Assembly: GCA_944739405.2 (NCBI GenBank)
Contig: OX123197.2
Location: 53,544,047 to 53,608,046, forward strand
DNA: 64,000 nucleotides
Reading direction: 5' to 3'
Origin: Euclidia mi
Lineage: Eukaryota; Arthropoda; Insecta; Lepidoptera; Erebidae
In this document: positions 9,531-20,825 of the stretch, one piece after another
Layout: each line of letters opens with the position of its first letter
Position numbering within the stretch: the first letter of the stretch is position 1
Notes under the pieces: model-generated
Seen by the model: the letters and a program-made list of their open reading frames with translations, nothing else
Databases searched by the model: none
What the model was told of the DNA's origin: nothing
Translations under genes and position numbers: made by a program

Positions 9531-11404
9531 ACTTATTTTACGTTTATGGTTATACCTGTGGAGATTTTACAGAGGTAATCTGTATTTACACAATACGTTA
9601 CATAAATGCAAATGTACGCATGCTGCAAGCCATTAAAATGCTATAAAAAATACAACGCTGGTCTTAATTACATTTTGTTCGATCCCGTACAGGGAATTCT
9701 ACAACACTGATTTCAATCTCTAGGCGTCTATTAACAAAAAGAAATAAAACTCGTAGGGAATTTTGTTACGTTTTAAAAATGCGAGCTCTGATTTTTTAAA
9801 CAAAAGGTCTTATTACAAAATATACTTGGTTGGCAGTTTACTTTTTGCCTTAAATGTGAGCTTCATAAGTAATATCTAGTGCAAAATGTTTATACCTAAC
9901 CACCTTATTCAAGCAGCATTTTCAAAAATCTTAGAATATACCTAGCCGTTGTATTAAGTAGGTATGTTTATTACTTGTTTTGTAATAAGGTTTATAATAT
10001 AAACATACTTTCATGAAATAAATTAGGTTCAAAGTTTACTTATTAATCTAAGCTAGCCTAAAGTAACTTATGACCTAATGGTAATTTCTTAAATAATTTT
10101 TGAATTTCTTTGGAACAATTGTCAATTTGTAATTAGTAGCAGACTCCTTCAAAATATCTTTAAAACTATTAAACGTAAGCTATTTAGTCCTTATTTTGGT
10201 ATAAGTACTTAAAATAATTATCTGAAAATACTATACATATTTCGTTAATTGAGCACTTACCGTGCAGAAATTGTCAACCGACATGACGTAGGTAAGCGTA
10301 ATTAATTATTTTAATTTCAATTTGCGTCTTTACTTTGGAATCACTTTAAAATATTTTACGTTTCAAATATTTTTATGCGTGGTCTAAAAACATATTTATT
10401 GTTGCATCAAGTAGGCTTTATCAGAAGACTATTCACTCTGAGTGAACTGAGCCTTGATAAGACCAGAAAAGAAACAGCTATATATTTTTTGTTAAAGACA
10501 ACTCACGACCTGACTAGCGAGCCGGCCGCTTTAACCACTACGTCACCCTTGCAGTTAATATTACTACAACAATTTGACAACTAAAGTAATTATCAACTTC
10601 ATTTCACAACCACTGCACGACCTATAAACATAAAAAATTAACTTTATGACTAACCGTAGACAATCTTCATAAAATCTGTAAGAAACCAGAAAGATATCTT
10701 TTAGCGGTCATAAAACAGCGCTGTCAAAATAAACGATTCTGTGCACCGTTCGACAAACTGTGGCGGTGTTTTCGACATACATATGAACAAGACAGTAAAT
10801 ATAATGAAAACACGGACAGAATAGTATTTATTACAGTGAAATCATATTGTAGAAAATTACTTTTAAAGATGAAATTTGATACGGATGGGTTAAGAGGTAC
10901 GAGTAAATGCGGCGATTACTTGGCGAACATGTTGGGTGATATATCAACAACTCGAAAGAGCTAGAGACTACGTTGTTAAATTATGTTCTTTAAGCTGACT
11001 ACATTATTAACAGCGTCTGTAACATTTTTATATAGAAAAACTTGCAATGTTAACTTTTAGCCCATAATTTCCGTAATCAAAACACTGAAAGAAAAATTAT
11101 GTGAAATTCTGTATCCTATTTAGATAACTTGCCCACCCGATAGCGATTAGTTATTTCCTTTACTTAGAACGTTTAAAGGAAACTGTATTGACTTTGAGAC
11201 TGATTGCCTTTTAGCTTCTCGTTATTGGGAATTTCATTAACGCGTACGACATTGCATAGAGAATATTTTTAAGTGTACCTAGAAATGTTCTACTGGAAAC
11301 ATCAGAAAAATATCATAATATTCACTCGATGATTGAAGTCTTAATCATCAGGTGTTAGGAAAGCTTTTTAAGTTTTCAACAACTATAGGGCAGCCCGTAT
11401 GCCG
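9531..11404. other. No recognisable feature
   Basis: AT-rich, about 1.9 kb. A 69-codon frame at 10375-10584 includes GACTAGCGAGCCGGCCGCTT, which could be a decayed tRNA-like piece, but I cannot support a gene or element. Confidence 0.35.
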
Positions 11405-11560
11405 TAGTAATTTAAGCGGCTGCCTCGCAGTTTAGCATTGTGCCGAGTGTTGTCGGTTCAATCAGATATCACTTTGTGTGAACCATATTTTTTCGTTTCG
11501 GATCCTTGTGTCCGTTGGTTGAATGTTTGTAAAGTCCACTGCAACACAATAAATATAGAT
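11405..11560 (+). mobile_element. SINE family 5 fragment
   Basis: GCGGCTGCCTCGCAGTTTAG, GTTGTCGGTTCAATCAGATA (decayed B box), ACTTTGTGTGAACCA and CCTTGTGTCCGTTGGTTGAA follow the same order as the copies at 835 and 43770. Diverged, with no coding content. Confidence 0.5.
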
Positions 11561-11626
11561 CGTGCGAGAGTTGATCTTTTAACACCAAGACTGTACTTTA
11601 ACCTAAAATCACAACATAACTAACTT

Positions 11627-11825
11627 CACGCCTATCTCGCCAAAGGGGTAGGCAGAGGTGCAATACACACCCAAGCGTCGCCAGTTATGTTTCGGTCTCA
11701 ATGAAATAGGGGGCGAGCCTATTGCTACACCGGGCACATCATTAAGCGAGCAATAATTAACAGTTTTAATACACACATAACTTCGAAAAGTCTGAGGTGT
11801 GTGCCCGGAGTACCTGGCGATCGAA
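11627..11825 (-). mobile_element. SINE family 1b (family-1 tail on a different head and core)
   Basis: Minus strand: GATCGCCAGGTACTCCGGGC, core GACTTTTCGAAGTTATGTGT, then GCTCGCTTAATGATGTGCCC, CAATAGGCTCGCCCC and tail CACCTCTGCCTACCCC with GGCGTGAAG. The core is shared with families 3 and 4 and the tail with family 1. The tRNA head is largely lost. Confidence 0.7.
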
Positions 11826-12879
11826 TAAACACAAAAGAAACTTATATTATACTCTATTTCTTTAAATTTCTGTTGATGATTTTATAAAATTTTTCAAATG
11901 AGACCTGCTAGAAAAAGATAAGAAGGTAAGTATACCTGGTACGACACTTGTATGTACCAGTTACTCGTTGGCCAACATATCGGAAAAGACATGGACGCTT
12001 TAAGTTAGGAAGGGAAGGAAAATATGCGAGAGGATTTCGCAAACGTTGCTTACATATAAAGGCTCCCAAGGGATCCCTACGCGTTAAACTGTCATGTCGG
12101 TCCCGGACGTCAAGTAAAAATGTATAGCACTCGATAAAGAAAGTAATGCATGGAAAATTGTGAAAGCTGGCTTAGCTGATACCTGGTGGCATCAAATTCA
12201 TTGCCGTCTTCAATTTTCTGAAGTTAACAGGCAATACGTTGTATTCATTTAGCCAAATAAATTTGTCTTTTGGGAATATTTTTGTGTTTATGACTCATTG
12301 GTGCGAAACTTGACACATGCGACAAAGATTTGAACGTTTTTCAACTGAAAGCAATCTTATCGTTTTGTGGAACACGCGCTGTGTGAGATAGATAGTTTTG
12401 TCTCTATGCAATTTAGACTCATTTCTTATACGATTTCTTTCGTTCTATCTGTGGATTTTCTTAGCAGGAAAAACTCACTTTATTACCAAACCATTATTTC
12501 CTTTTAATTTCAGGTAATTCTTCCAAAGGTAAACAAGAATAAGTACCTATCTAAAAAAATATTAACTCCATTAAGAAAACTTTACAGAAGAGGCATTTTC
12601 GATAACCATCTTTGTCATCCGTCGCTTTTATCAACATCTCTAAGTTATTGTAATCAGACAAAAAAAAATCCTGATGAAAAAAACATTTTTCTACCTCAAA
12701 AGAGGTATATTCATCCAACCAGTTTTGAATGGGTAAAAACGTAAGTTGATACATGCCATTCATAGAATCAAAAACATGATAAATATCGTCCCCTCTGCAA
12801 CTTGCACATTTATTTATCTACACGGAAAATCTACTCAGGAGTCTACTAATCCAAATCACACAATCAAAATCACACAAAA
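11826..12879. other. No recognisable feature
   Basis: AT-rich. A 70-codon minus frame at 12551-12763 has no recognisable motif. Confidence 0.35.
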
Positions 12880-13710
12880 GTCACCGGTAACCCTACGTGC
12901 TCTCTATCGCCTAAAAAACTTTCTACCTTCCAAGACTAAGACAATGCTGGTGCATACTTTAATTTTCCCTGTTATCGACTATGGTGATGTGTGTTATTTT
13001 GACTTGAATGCAGTGAACCTCAATGAACCTCAACAAACTTGACCGTCTTCTCAGTAACTGCATTCGATTTATTTTTAATCTTCGTAAGTATTATCACGTA
13101 ATACTTATCGCTCACGTTTGAACTGGTTACCTATTCGTCAACGCCGAAGTTTGCGTGCTCTCACTACCCTATATTCCATCCTCATGTCTCCCAACCCGCC
13201 AACCTATCTAACTCCTTACTTCCAATACCTATATTCTATTCATGATAAAACCCTACACTCATCTAATAATCGACTCCTTCTCTGCCCTTCACATAGCTCC
13301 GATTGCCTTCATGCCTCTTTTCCTATCCAATCTATCCTTCCTTCCTCTGGAAATCAGGATGGCCACCAGTCGCTTAACAGTTCTTACTGAAGCAACTGGC
13401 AGAATCATCTCAGAAGTAATTTATTTAAATATATTTAATATATAATAGATGTATTTATATATATTATGTATTATATTATATTATACGTATTTATGATATT
13501 ATATATTTATGTATGGTCATTCATGTTTTTTATTCTTAAGTATTTATATTATAATACTTTAGGATTGTCATGTTTCTCATCACTTCAATTTGCACCTACC
13601 TTGTTTTATCTCTGCATCACCCCAAGGCAGACTGGCAGAGAATGCCTCAGCCATTAAGTACGCCTGTACATGTTCTGTGTATGAAGTTATAAATAATAAA
13701 AATAATAACA
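12880..13710 (+). pseudogene. CR1/Jockey-group LINE, 3' end
   Basis: Broken frames encode the C-terminal part of a LINE ORF2: LRALYRLKNFLPSKTKTMLV, FPVIDYGDVCYFD (the conserved PxxDYGDVVY-type motif), LDRLLSNCIRFIFNLR, NWLPIRQRRSLRALTTLYSI and PPTYLTPYF. At least two frameshifts separate them. After the coding part comes a 3' region with CAGACTGGCAGAGAATGCCT and TTAAGTACGCCTGTACA, ending near 13710 in an AATAATAAAAATAAT tail. This is a dead, 5'-truncated retrotransposon copy. An intact element's ORF2 would supply endonuclease and reverse transcriptase. Confidence 0.8.
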
Positions 13711-14240
13711 ATACAGAATATCATTTTTGCCCGGCCCGGTGGGTTCTTTGAGTTAAAAGAACAGGCTCTCCCGATCCGCTTCAACATTAATTAAGAACTG
13801 CCAAAGTTTAAGCCACCTTTCTAATTAAATCCAATTTTAATGTACAGGGGAAATACATTTTCCGGGTCACGATAATATGGGTCTAACTGCACATTGAAAT
13901 CCTTTTAATTCTTTGAGAATTTTGCCGTCAGAGTAAGCGAGTGTCTGTAATATTTTGGTTGTGGGTACTTGAATAAGGTCCTGTTTTAGTTTGAAACTTT
14001 TAGATGCTTTGTGAGTATTACATTATGAATGGGTTACAAATTATTGTAGAATTTGGAGGAATATAGGCGTATGTATTTGTAAGGAATAGAAGCAGTAATA
14101 GGCCAGTGCAGAATGTGACTTATGATTCCAAGGCAGTAATATCATCACACATCACAGTGTTATTTTTAATTTCATGAGAAGAATAAGAACACTGTCCATA
14201 TATCTTATTAAAAAGTGTATGTTTATTTTTAAGTAATTAT
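13711..14240. other. No recognisable feature
   Basis: AT-rich spacer between a LINE end and a palindrome. Nothing assignable. Confidence 0.35.
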
Positions 14241-14247
14241 TAATTTA

Positions 14248-14284
14248 TATAATGACTTAAAAATTAAATTTTTAAGTCATTATA
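14248..14284. repeat. Perfect 37-bp palindrome
   Basis: TATAATGACTTAAAAATT (14248-14265), one central A, then its exact reverse complement to 14284. With one mismatch the arms extend about 6 bp further on each side. It lies about 55 bp left of a SINE 3 copy. It could extrude as a cruciform or be the relic of a tiny foldback element. Confidence 0.9.
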
Positions 14285-14339
14285 AAAATTATTCTTCTAT
14301 TCTGGCGTATATTATATTAAATTTTTAATAATATTATCG

Positions 14340-14603
14340 CTTCTCCCGTGCCTCGGAGAGCACGTTGAGCCGTCGGTCCCGGTTGTTGTGAAGATCTATG
14401 ACAGTCATTATAGGGCGTCAGTACCTTTAAATAAATTACTGACACTAGTCTAAGACATGGAATATCGCTATCCCTTCGGGTTGAGGAGGTCAGAGTCAGA
14501 CAGGAAGTCGCTCTGTTAAAAAGTTAATATTCAGCCAAAGCCGGTTAAACTACTAAGCGGACCCCAGATTGAAACTGGGATAACTCTAAGAGGATGATGA
14601 TTT
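14340..14603 (+). mobile_element. SINE family 3, 5'-truncated
   Basis: Starts at GTGCCTCGGAGAGCACGTTG and continues through GAAGATCTATGACAGTCATT, CATGGAATATCGCTATCCCT, GTCGCTCTGTTAAAAAGTTA and AAGCGGACCCCAGATTGAAA to GGATGATGAT. The tRNA head and core present at 3.4-3.8 kb are missing, as expected from incomplete reverse transcription. Confidence 0.85.
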
Positions 14604-16084
14604 TCTTCTATTCTGGCATCCCAAAAGTTATAAATGTTGTTTCGTAGGTACATCGTATTGCAGGTATACGAAGTGCTAAATGTGAACTACTCAATACTTT
14701 TCCTGCTTAGCAGGTTTTGTATACTGAAATAGGAAAGAAAGCTTGCTAAGCTTGCTTCTAAAATTCAGATCCCCTGTAAGAGCCAATAGATCTTGCACCA
14801 CCAGTATATTGCATTTATAATTTGCTAAATTAAATTGTCCGCAGCGTACCATAATATATCACAGGTGAGAACTAGCCATGCATCTTCTCGCATGTAATCA
14901 TTTAGATCCCTTAGGCCATCGGCTGAGACGGTATATTCAATAAAGTGATACTTCACCTACATTCACGTATTGTTTATGATGTTAAATTAACGTGTACATG
15001 AATATAGTGTGTTGCTGTCCTCCGAATTTGCGCAGTCAATTTTTAAGGCAATATTTAAAGTCTGCGTTTAACTTCCAACGGCAATATGTGTGAAAACTTT
15101 TCTTCCTCCTTACAACGATTAAAATTTTTCAGTTTTATCAATGAGGCATAATGGATAATTATCAATTTTCATTAATCATTAATAACCAAATTGATGTGTT
15201 CAAGGTTTATGTAAGAAAGACGTGCGGTAAAACAAATTTAACTGGAGATACACAGATACTTCATACACAAACTGCTTTCCCACTCTGGATATTCTTCTTG
15301 AATTTCAAAGAGTGCTTATATGTTTCAAGGTTTCATAATGTAACGGCCTTAGCATATTTTTTCTAAAATAAAAGTTAAGTACCTTTTACACACAACACCG
15401 TTTCATACAATAAAACACAGGTGAACTTTGACAAAAACAATTCACAAAAAAAGCTAAAAATAATCACATTATTTGGACCTGTAAAGCCAGAAAAACGGTT
15501 GCCCATTAGAACATAAGCTCATTCACGGCTCACAAAGACTTTCTCTTCAGACCCTATCAAAATAAAATTATGGGAGCCCCTAAACACAATTTCGCTGGAG
15601 AAATTATTCCCGTGGGGTTTCTATGGGCACAAGGAGATCCCTCGGCGTCCATTAAACCTATCGTTTTGTAGATCTCGCGCGACATTAAGAAAACATATTT
15701 CCAATTGGTTAGTAGGGGCGTGGCTGACAGGATAGTATGGTGACCAAGGTTCTATGAACTTTAAGAAATTTCATTTTATGTCTAGTGGTTTAGGTTTCAC
15801 ATGGATTGTTTCAAGCGAAAATGACCCATACTAGAGACCTATCGCTTTATGTACTGTTATGACCAATCGCTTTATTTTGTAATTTAGTAGCTACATATGT
15901 CTTCGAATCCTAGAACAATAAAAGTCTTTCGACTAAGGGTTAAGGGATTTCTACTGCATTCTTTCCATTTTATCCTTCTACTATCGTTTGTTTCTTCAAA
16001 TTATGAGCAGGCGTAGATTTGCGGGCGAGGAGATGGTAGGTAAAACAGCATTTGTACATTACTTCAGTTATTATTGTTTAGCTT
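14604..16084. other. No recognisable feature
   Basis: About 1.5 kb with no motif. The 71-codon frame at 15151-15366 lacks any domain. The stretch at 15570-15680 is less AT-rich than its surroundings, but I cannot assign it. Confidence 0.35.
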
Positions 16085-16230
16085 AATAATGTGCCCGGTA
16101 GATGGCAATAGGCTCGCCCCCTATTACATTGGGACCGAAAACATATCTGGCGAAGTGTGGGTGTGTAATACACCTCTGCCTACCCCTTCGGGGATAAAAG
16201 GCGTGAAGATATGTTATGTTATGTTTATAT
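16085..16230 (+). mobile_element. SINE family 1b, 3' half
   Basis: TAATAATGTGCCCGGTAGAT, GGCAATAGGCTCGCCCCCTA, CACCTCTGCCTACCCCTTCG and GGCGTGAAGATATG. The GTAGATGG junction matches the copy at 26.5 kb and separates 1b from family 1 proper. It ends in ATGTTATGTT rather than clean ATGT repeats. Confidence 0.8.
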
Positions 16231-16313
16231 GTCTTCGATTCTATGAGTAAACGGGCATATGGTAGTTTCAGAAATAAAAATAGTACATTGGAATTAAGCT
16301 TAATATAAAGAAA

Positions 16314-16561
16314 GACTGCCTCGTTGGTCTCGCGGCATAAATGTGCGCGTGGGATTGGGAGGTCTCGGGTTCGATTCCCGGGTCGGGCAAAGTGTTATTG
16401 GGATTTTCCGTTAGGAAATGCTCAGGAGCAGCACGGAGTCTGGTAATGTGCCCGGTACGGCAATAGGCTCGCCCCCTATTACGTGGGACCTAAAAATTGT
16501 TGGCGGAATGTGGGTGTAATATTACACCTTTGCCTACCCCTTCGGGGATACAGGCGTGAGA
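16314..16561 (+). mobile_element. SINE family 1, short form
   Basis: Begins directly at the tRNA-like head GACTGCCTCGTTGGTCTCGC without the ~150-bp extension. B box GGGTTCGATTCCC, body ATGTGCCCGGTACGGCAATA, tail CTTTGCCTACCCCTTCGGGG and CAGGCGTGAG. It shows that the tRNA head is the true 5' end of the basic element. Confidence 0.85.
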
Positions 16562-16965
16562 CTAAATATAAAACAAACTGCGTAGGAACTTGCGGCTAGA
16601 CGTAAAACGTAGCACGACTTATTTAAATTAGGAAAATGCTTCATTCGATGTTAAGATCAACTTCCCAAATGATATGCATGAATTCGTCAAAGAAAACTGA
16701 AAGGAAGAAATACTGATTGATGCCACATGTGACAGAAACTTTTACAAGTGGATTAATTTATAACGTTTGTTTTGCGATTCAGTTTTATTAGCTAAGGGAA
16801 AAATTTTAGCAGTAATGCCTCATTTATTTCATCATGCCATGAATATTTTAGTTTTATTATTTTAATATAAAATTATTAAATGCACAGGTACTCCGTGTGG
16901 TAAATGATTAACAATACAAAATGTCACTAGTTCCAGCAAAGTAACATAAGCAATTTTTTTTATAG

Positions 16966-17062
16966 ACTCACGCCTGCATCCCCGATGGGGTAGGCAGAGG
17001 TGTAATATTACATCCAAATTTCACCATGAATTTTTGGTCCCACGTAATAGGGGGCGAGCCTA
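16966..17062 (-). mobile_element. SINE family 1, tail only
   Basis: The reverse complement reads CAATAGGCTCGCCCCCTATT, then CTCTGCCTACCCCATCGGGG and GCAGGCGTGAGTC. It is cut off at 17062, where a plus-oriented diverged copy of the extension module (GCAAATAGTATCTTTGG, AAATCGACATCAAGG) begins. Confidence 0.7.
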
Positions 17063-17179
17063 TTGCCGGCAAATAGTATCTTTGGAAAAACAACGAAAAT
17101 CGACATCAAGGCTTGTTCCAATACGTCTGGCCAGCGTGGTATAGTAGCCCTAACCCACATATTTACTCACAATGTTATT

Positions 17180-17272
17180 GAAAGTACCCTGAATAGAAGA
17201 GCATGCATGGGGAATTTGATGGGAGTGAATGAAGCAAGAGAGATATGTCAGGATCGTTGCAATTCCAGGAAG
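17180..17272 (+). pseudogene. 3'-end scrap of the RTE-like LINE seen at 32.9-34.9 kb
   Basis: AGTACCCTGAATAGAAGAGC, ATGCATGGGGAATTTGATGG, GAGTGAATGAAGCAAGAGAG and ATATGTCAGGATCGTTGCAA match 34792-34871 with a few changes. The encoded STLNRRACMGNLMGVNEARE is the C-terminal part of that LINE's ORF2. Confidence 0.85.
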
Positions 17273-17539
17273 GGTGTTATTGAAATTAGGGGGCCCTTCG
17301 CCCAGACCTGTACTTTGAAAGGCTGTACGATATAAAAGCTGTTCTTATGGCAATCCGAGTGCGAGGTCCACTTCGACGAGAACCAATCTCAGTGGTGTCT
17401 AGAGTGACATTCCCGACTTTGAGATATTCCTGTGAAGAAAGCCAATGTCTCACAACAAGACGGCAGCGAAAAACCTCATACAGTTTTATGTAAACGAGTC
17501 TTATTCACGATATTTAATAAATTTTAGGTATAAATACTT

Positions 17540-17605
17540 CTGTTTTACCGACGCGCGTTTCGGCGATCTTACAACAGCCATGATCGCAGCCGACCGCGGG
17601 TGACC
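17540..17605 (-). repeat. Possible Penelope terminal-repeat fragment
   Basis: The reverse complement has GATCGCCGAAACGCGCGTCG then GTAAAACAGAAGTATTTATA, resembling the GAGCGAAACGT...CCAAAATAGGTATTTATA block in the terminal repeats of the Penelope-like element at 27-30 kb. A GCGATC...GATCGC stem precedes the GAAAC, as in the other repeat. Too short for certainty. Confidence 0.4.
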
Positions 17606-17624
17606 ATAGCTGTTGTTTGATGTA

Positions 17625-17765
17625 TGTATCACCGTAAGATAACGAGAACTGCAAATTTATAATTTTCCTAGGGAATTTATTAACTTACGGATAGGTTAGG
17701 TTAGTTTATAAATTTCCTAGGTTTATAAATTTGTGGTTCTCGTCATTTTCCGGTGACATACAAAT
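17625..17765. mobile_element. Small foldback (MITE-like) element
   Basis: TATCACCGTAAGATAACGAG, AACTGCAAATTTATAATTTT and CCTAGG are mirrored by CCTAGGTTTATAAATTTGTG, GTTCTCGTCATTTTCCGGTG and ACATA. About 45-bp imperfect arms surround GGATAGGTTAGGTTAG. No coding capacity. Confidence 0.65.
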
Positions 17766-18614
17766 CGCGAAAATTTCAAAGCGAATAACTTTGTCGGGTA
17801 TTTCCTAGCTCATGAAACGTACAATAATGAATATGCATTCGGTGTGAAGAAACGAGATATATATGTAATTATAACCTAATACCTGATCGCTCAGTTTTGC
17901 CATACTGATCGGAATTCTCGTGGTTGAGGCCAGTCAAGAGTCGCCAATCATGATAAAATAAGGGATTTATATCCTAGTGTTAATACTAATTAGACTCTAG
18001 TTGAATAAAAAATCCATTTCCACCCACGGGTATCACTAACTTATTAAATCCATTAAAAATTCTAAATACAATGACCTATCATCTTAAGAACATAATTTTG
18101 CCCTTAACATGTTATTAGACTAACAAACGATCATTTTCGCTTTCATATCAAAATATTTACAATAGCTTAAAAGCCTAAGTTTGACGAAGTTTCGTATTAA
18201 ACCATTTCTCAAAGCTCTTAGCGATATTAAATTTTTATAACATGCTTCATTATTTAAATTTATTAGCTCTACTTAAGTGATTAGGGTGAGTCTAAAATTT
18301 AACAAGAGGCGTGGAAAAATTCATAATTTTATTTGAAAAATCCTAAAGTGTTATGTTTTTGCACTAAGTACGCACTTGAAAGGTGAAAACACTTTGTTCA
18401 GAAAAGTTACAAAGTAAATTTTATGTATTTTGATATTATAAGACAATAAAAGTAATCTGAAACTTGTATCTACTAGAAAATCTTGCTTAGAAATTTATTA
18501 TTTGTAGAACAATGGCTGTTACTCCTTGGAATACGGATAGAGACTATCTCGCTTAGAATTGATTATGATAGTGAAGAACAAATCTTCAGAATAAGGATCG
18601 AGACCGCTGAAAAA
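17766..18614. other. No recognisable feature
   Basis: AT-rich spacer with nothing I can assign. Confidence 0.35.
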
Positions 18615-18815
18615 ATACCTCATCATCATCGTCTCAGCGTTATCGCGATTACATTCAAGATCTTCGCTTTGGACCCCGCGATTTGATTACTGGTCAAACT
18701 AGATGTGACAGATTATGTATCAAATATAAGATTTTCCATAGAGCGACTGTCATGCCTTTGGGTAAGATATTCCATGACTTAGTCTAGTGTCAGTATATTT
18801 AAGGGTACCGGCTTT
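18615..18815 (-). mobile_element. SINE family 3, truncated and diverged
   Basis: Starts at CATCATCATCGTCTCAGCGT (tail on the minus strand) and runs through TTTTCCATAGAGCGACTGTC and GATATTCCATGACTTAGTCT, matching the order of the 3.4-kb copy. Confidence 0.75.
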
Positions 18816-20184
18816 AATTGGCAATTCAAAATATGTATTTAAAACTCCTTCCCTAATACTGTTGATGGCTTGTAACGTAGTACGTATACTCTTTCAAGTA
18901 AATAATAAAGCAGGTGATACTCTCGTTTTCAATAACAAAGTCTCAGCAAACACCTAAAACTTTCAGCCCTTATGTAATTAAAATGAGTTAAGAAAACTCC
19001 AGCGCCCGCTTAAACGACAAACTTCGTCTATAGAGTTTGATTTAACAAACTCGAGGGCTTCAACTAAAACATGAGGTCTCAAGGGACGTTGTAAGTCAAA
19101 CACCCGCTACCACTGCAAGCCGAAATGAATAAATATACTCTGTTTGACGATTTCCAAGAAAATAAACTAGATTTTTTTACCTTTAGTAATTCTAGGGTAC
19201 CAGAGCTTTTTATTTGACGATTTTACTAAGTGACCTGTTGTCTGAAAATGAACATAGGATTTTCACGTTTATATTTATAACTAAGTTTTGCTCCGGTTTC
19301 AGCTGCGTGAATGTCATGAAAATTTGGTAGTGATAGGAATGGCTGGTAAACATGCAAAAGGTGTCAAATTGAAACGCTCGGGCACATGCCAGACTTTTTG
19401 ATGTTTAATTGTTAATAATCATTTGATTCGTGCATCGGAGAGCAAGTTAAGCCGTTGATCCCGAGTTTCATGAAGCATTGGATGAATCTGAGGTAATGCT
19501 TGGATGATGAATGTCATGAAAAATGTAACAGCACCAATAAGGCCACACTCACATTGGGTTTGAGTGCTCGGCCTGCGCCCGGCATTCACTTTGTACTACA
19601 GAGTAAACATCGAGCATTTATTAGAGCGATGATGGAATATATAGAACAGAGGTATTTACATCAGCTTCCAACTAATCACAACAAACCCACTATTATGTCG
19701 TCGGGTAAAATAATGTTTCGCTCATTTGGTGCAACATTGACGTAATTGTGCTTTTTGTGTTTTTACAGGAAAGCGAAATAAAGATTAAATTTATTTTCTG
19801 TTACATATAGTATTCGTAAACACTGAAAAATAGAGAACATTACGATCTTAAAAGATTACCACTACTGTGTATTTTTCTTATGTGATAAAACCATTAAGGT
19901 ATTTTTCATATTATTTACAAAATTAATGTTTTTTTAGTAGGTTACCTGCAATTGTGCCATTATTCCATCAGAATTAGTAATTTACCCAATATTTGTCCAT
20001 ATAAAATTAACTACTTTATGACAAAATAAAACCAATTTATCTTTTAATCAACTTCTGTATTTATTTGGCGAGTTTACATTATTTGTACTAACTGTCATAA
20101 AGGTTTTTCTGATAGTTAGTTAAAAAAAAAGAAAATGACTTAAATATTAATGGTCAATTTCAGTCTCAAACAATCTTACAACTA
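18816..20184. other. Mostly featureless; small SINE 3 scrap
   Basis: At about 19432-19480, GTGCATCGGAGAGCAAGTTA and GCCGTTGATCCCGAG resemble the GCCTCGGAGAGCACGTT part of SINE 3. The rest is AT-rich, and the 81-codon frame at 19500-19745 shows no domain. Confidence 0.35.
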
Positions 20185-20825
20185 CCTAAGTAAAATGGAA
20201 TGGCACAAAGATCACAATAAGTTTCGCCTAATTATTTATACCTAAATATAACTAAGTTGCTTAGTTACTTAAACTACAACCTTGGAAAATAGCATCATAG
20301 AAATTCTTATCTTAAATCTGAGTTTGTAATAACAGTATTTTGGAATGATTCAGAGAAATCACATTAAGTTTCACCTAATTATTATTACTTAAATAACGAA
20401 TTGTTAAGGTTTAAAAATAGCATCACAGAAATCATTATAATAAAACTGAATGGCACAAAAATCACAATAAGTTTCGTCTAATTGTTATTACCACTTATTA
20501 CTGAAATGGCTTAATAAAAAATATAAAAAAAGTTTAAAAAATAGCTTCATAGAAATTCTTATCTTAAATCTCTTATTATAAAAGTTTGTAATAACGGTAT
20601 TTTGGAATGATTCAGAGAAATCACATTAAGTTTCACCTAATTATTATTACTTAAATAACTAATTGTTAAGGTTTAAAAATAGCATCACAGAAAACATTAT
20701 AATAAAACTGAATGGCACAAAAAATCACAATAAATTTCATCTTGTTATTACCACTTATTACTGAAATGGCTTAATAAAAAATAAAAAGAGTTTTAGGAAA
20801 TAGCATCATAGAAACTCTAATAATA
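20185..20825 (+). repeat. About 126-bp tandem repeats arranged as ~250-bp dimers
   Basis: The marker AATAGCATCAYAGAAA recurs at about 20290, 20416, 20541, 20677 and 20802, about every 126 bp. Alternate units differ: one type has TGGCACAAARATCACAATAA (20201, 20451, 20713), the other has TTCAGAGAAATCACATTAAG. The real period is therefore a two-unit repeat of 250-262 bp with about 2.5 copies, a small higher-order minisatellite. Confidence 0.85.

Noticed and set aside
20185..20825. CRISPR-like array
   Set aside because: Units are ~126 bp with no short repeat/unique spacer pattern, and the genome is eukaryotic. It is a minisatellite.
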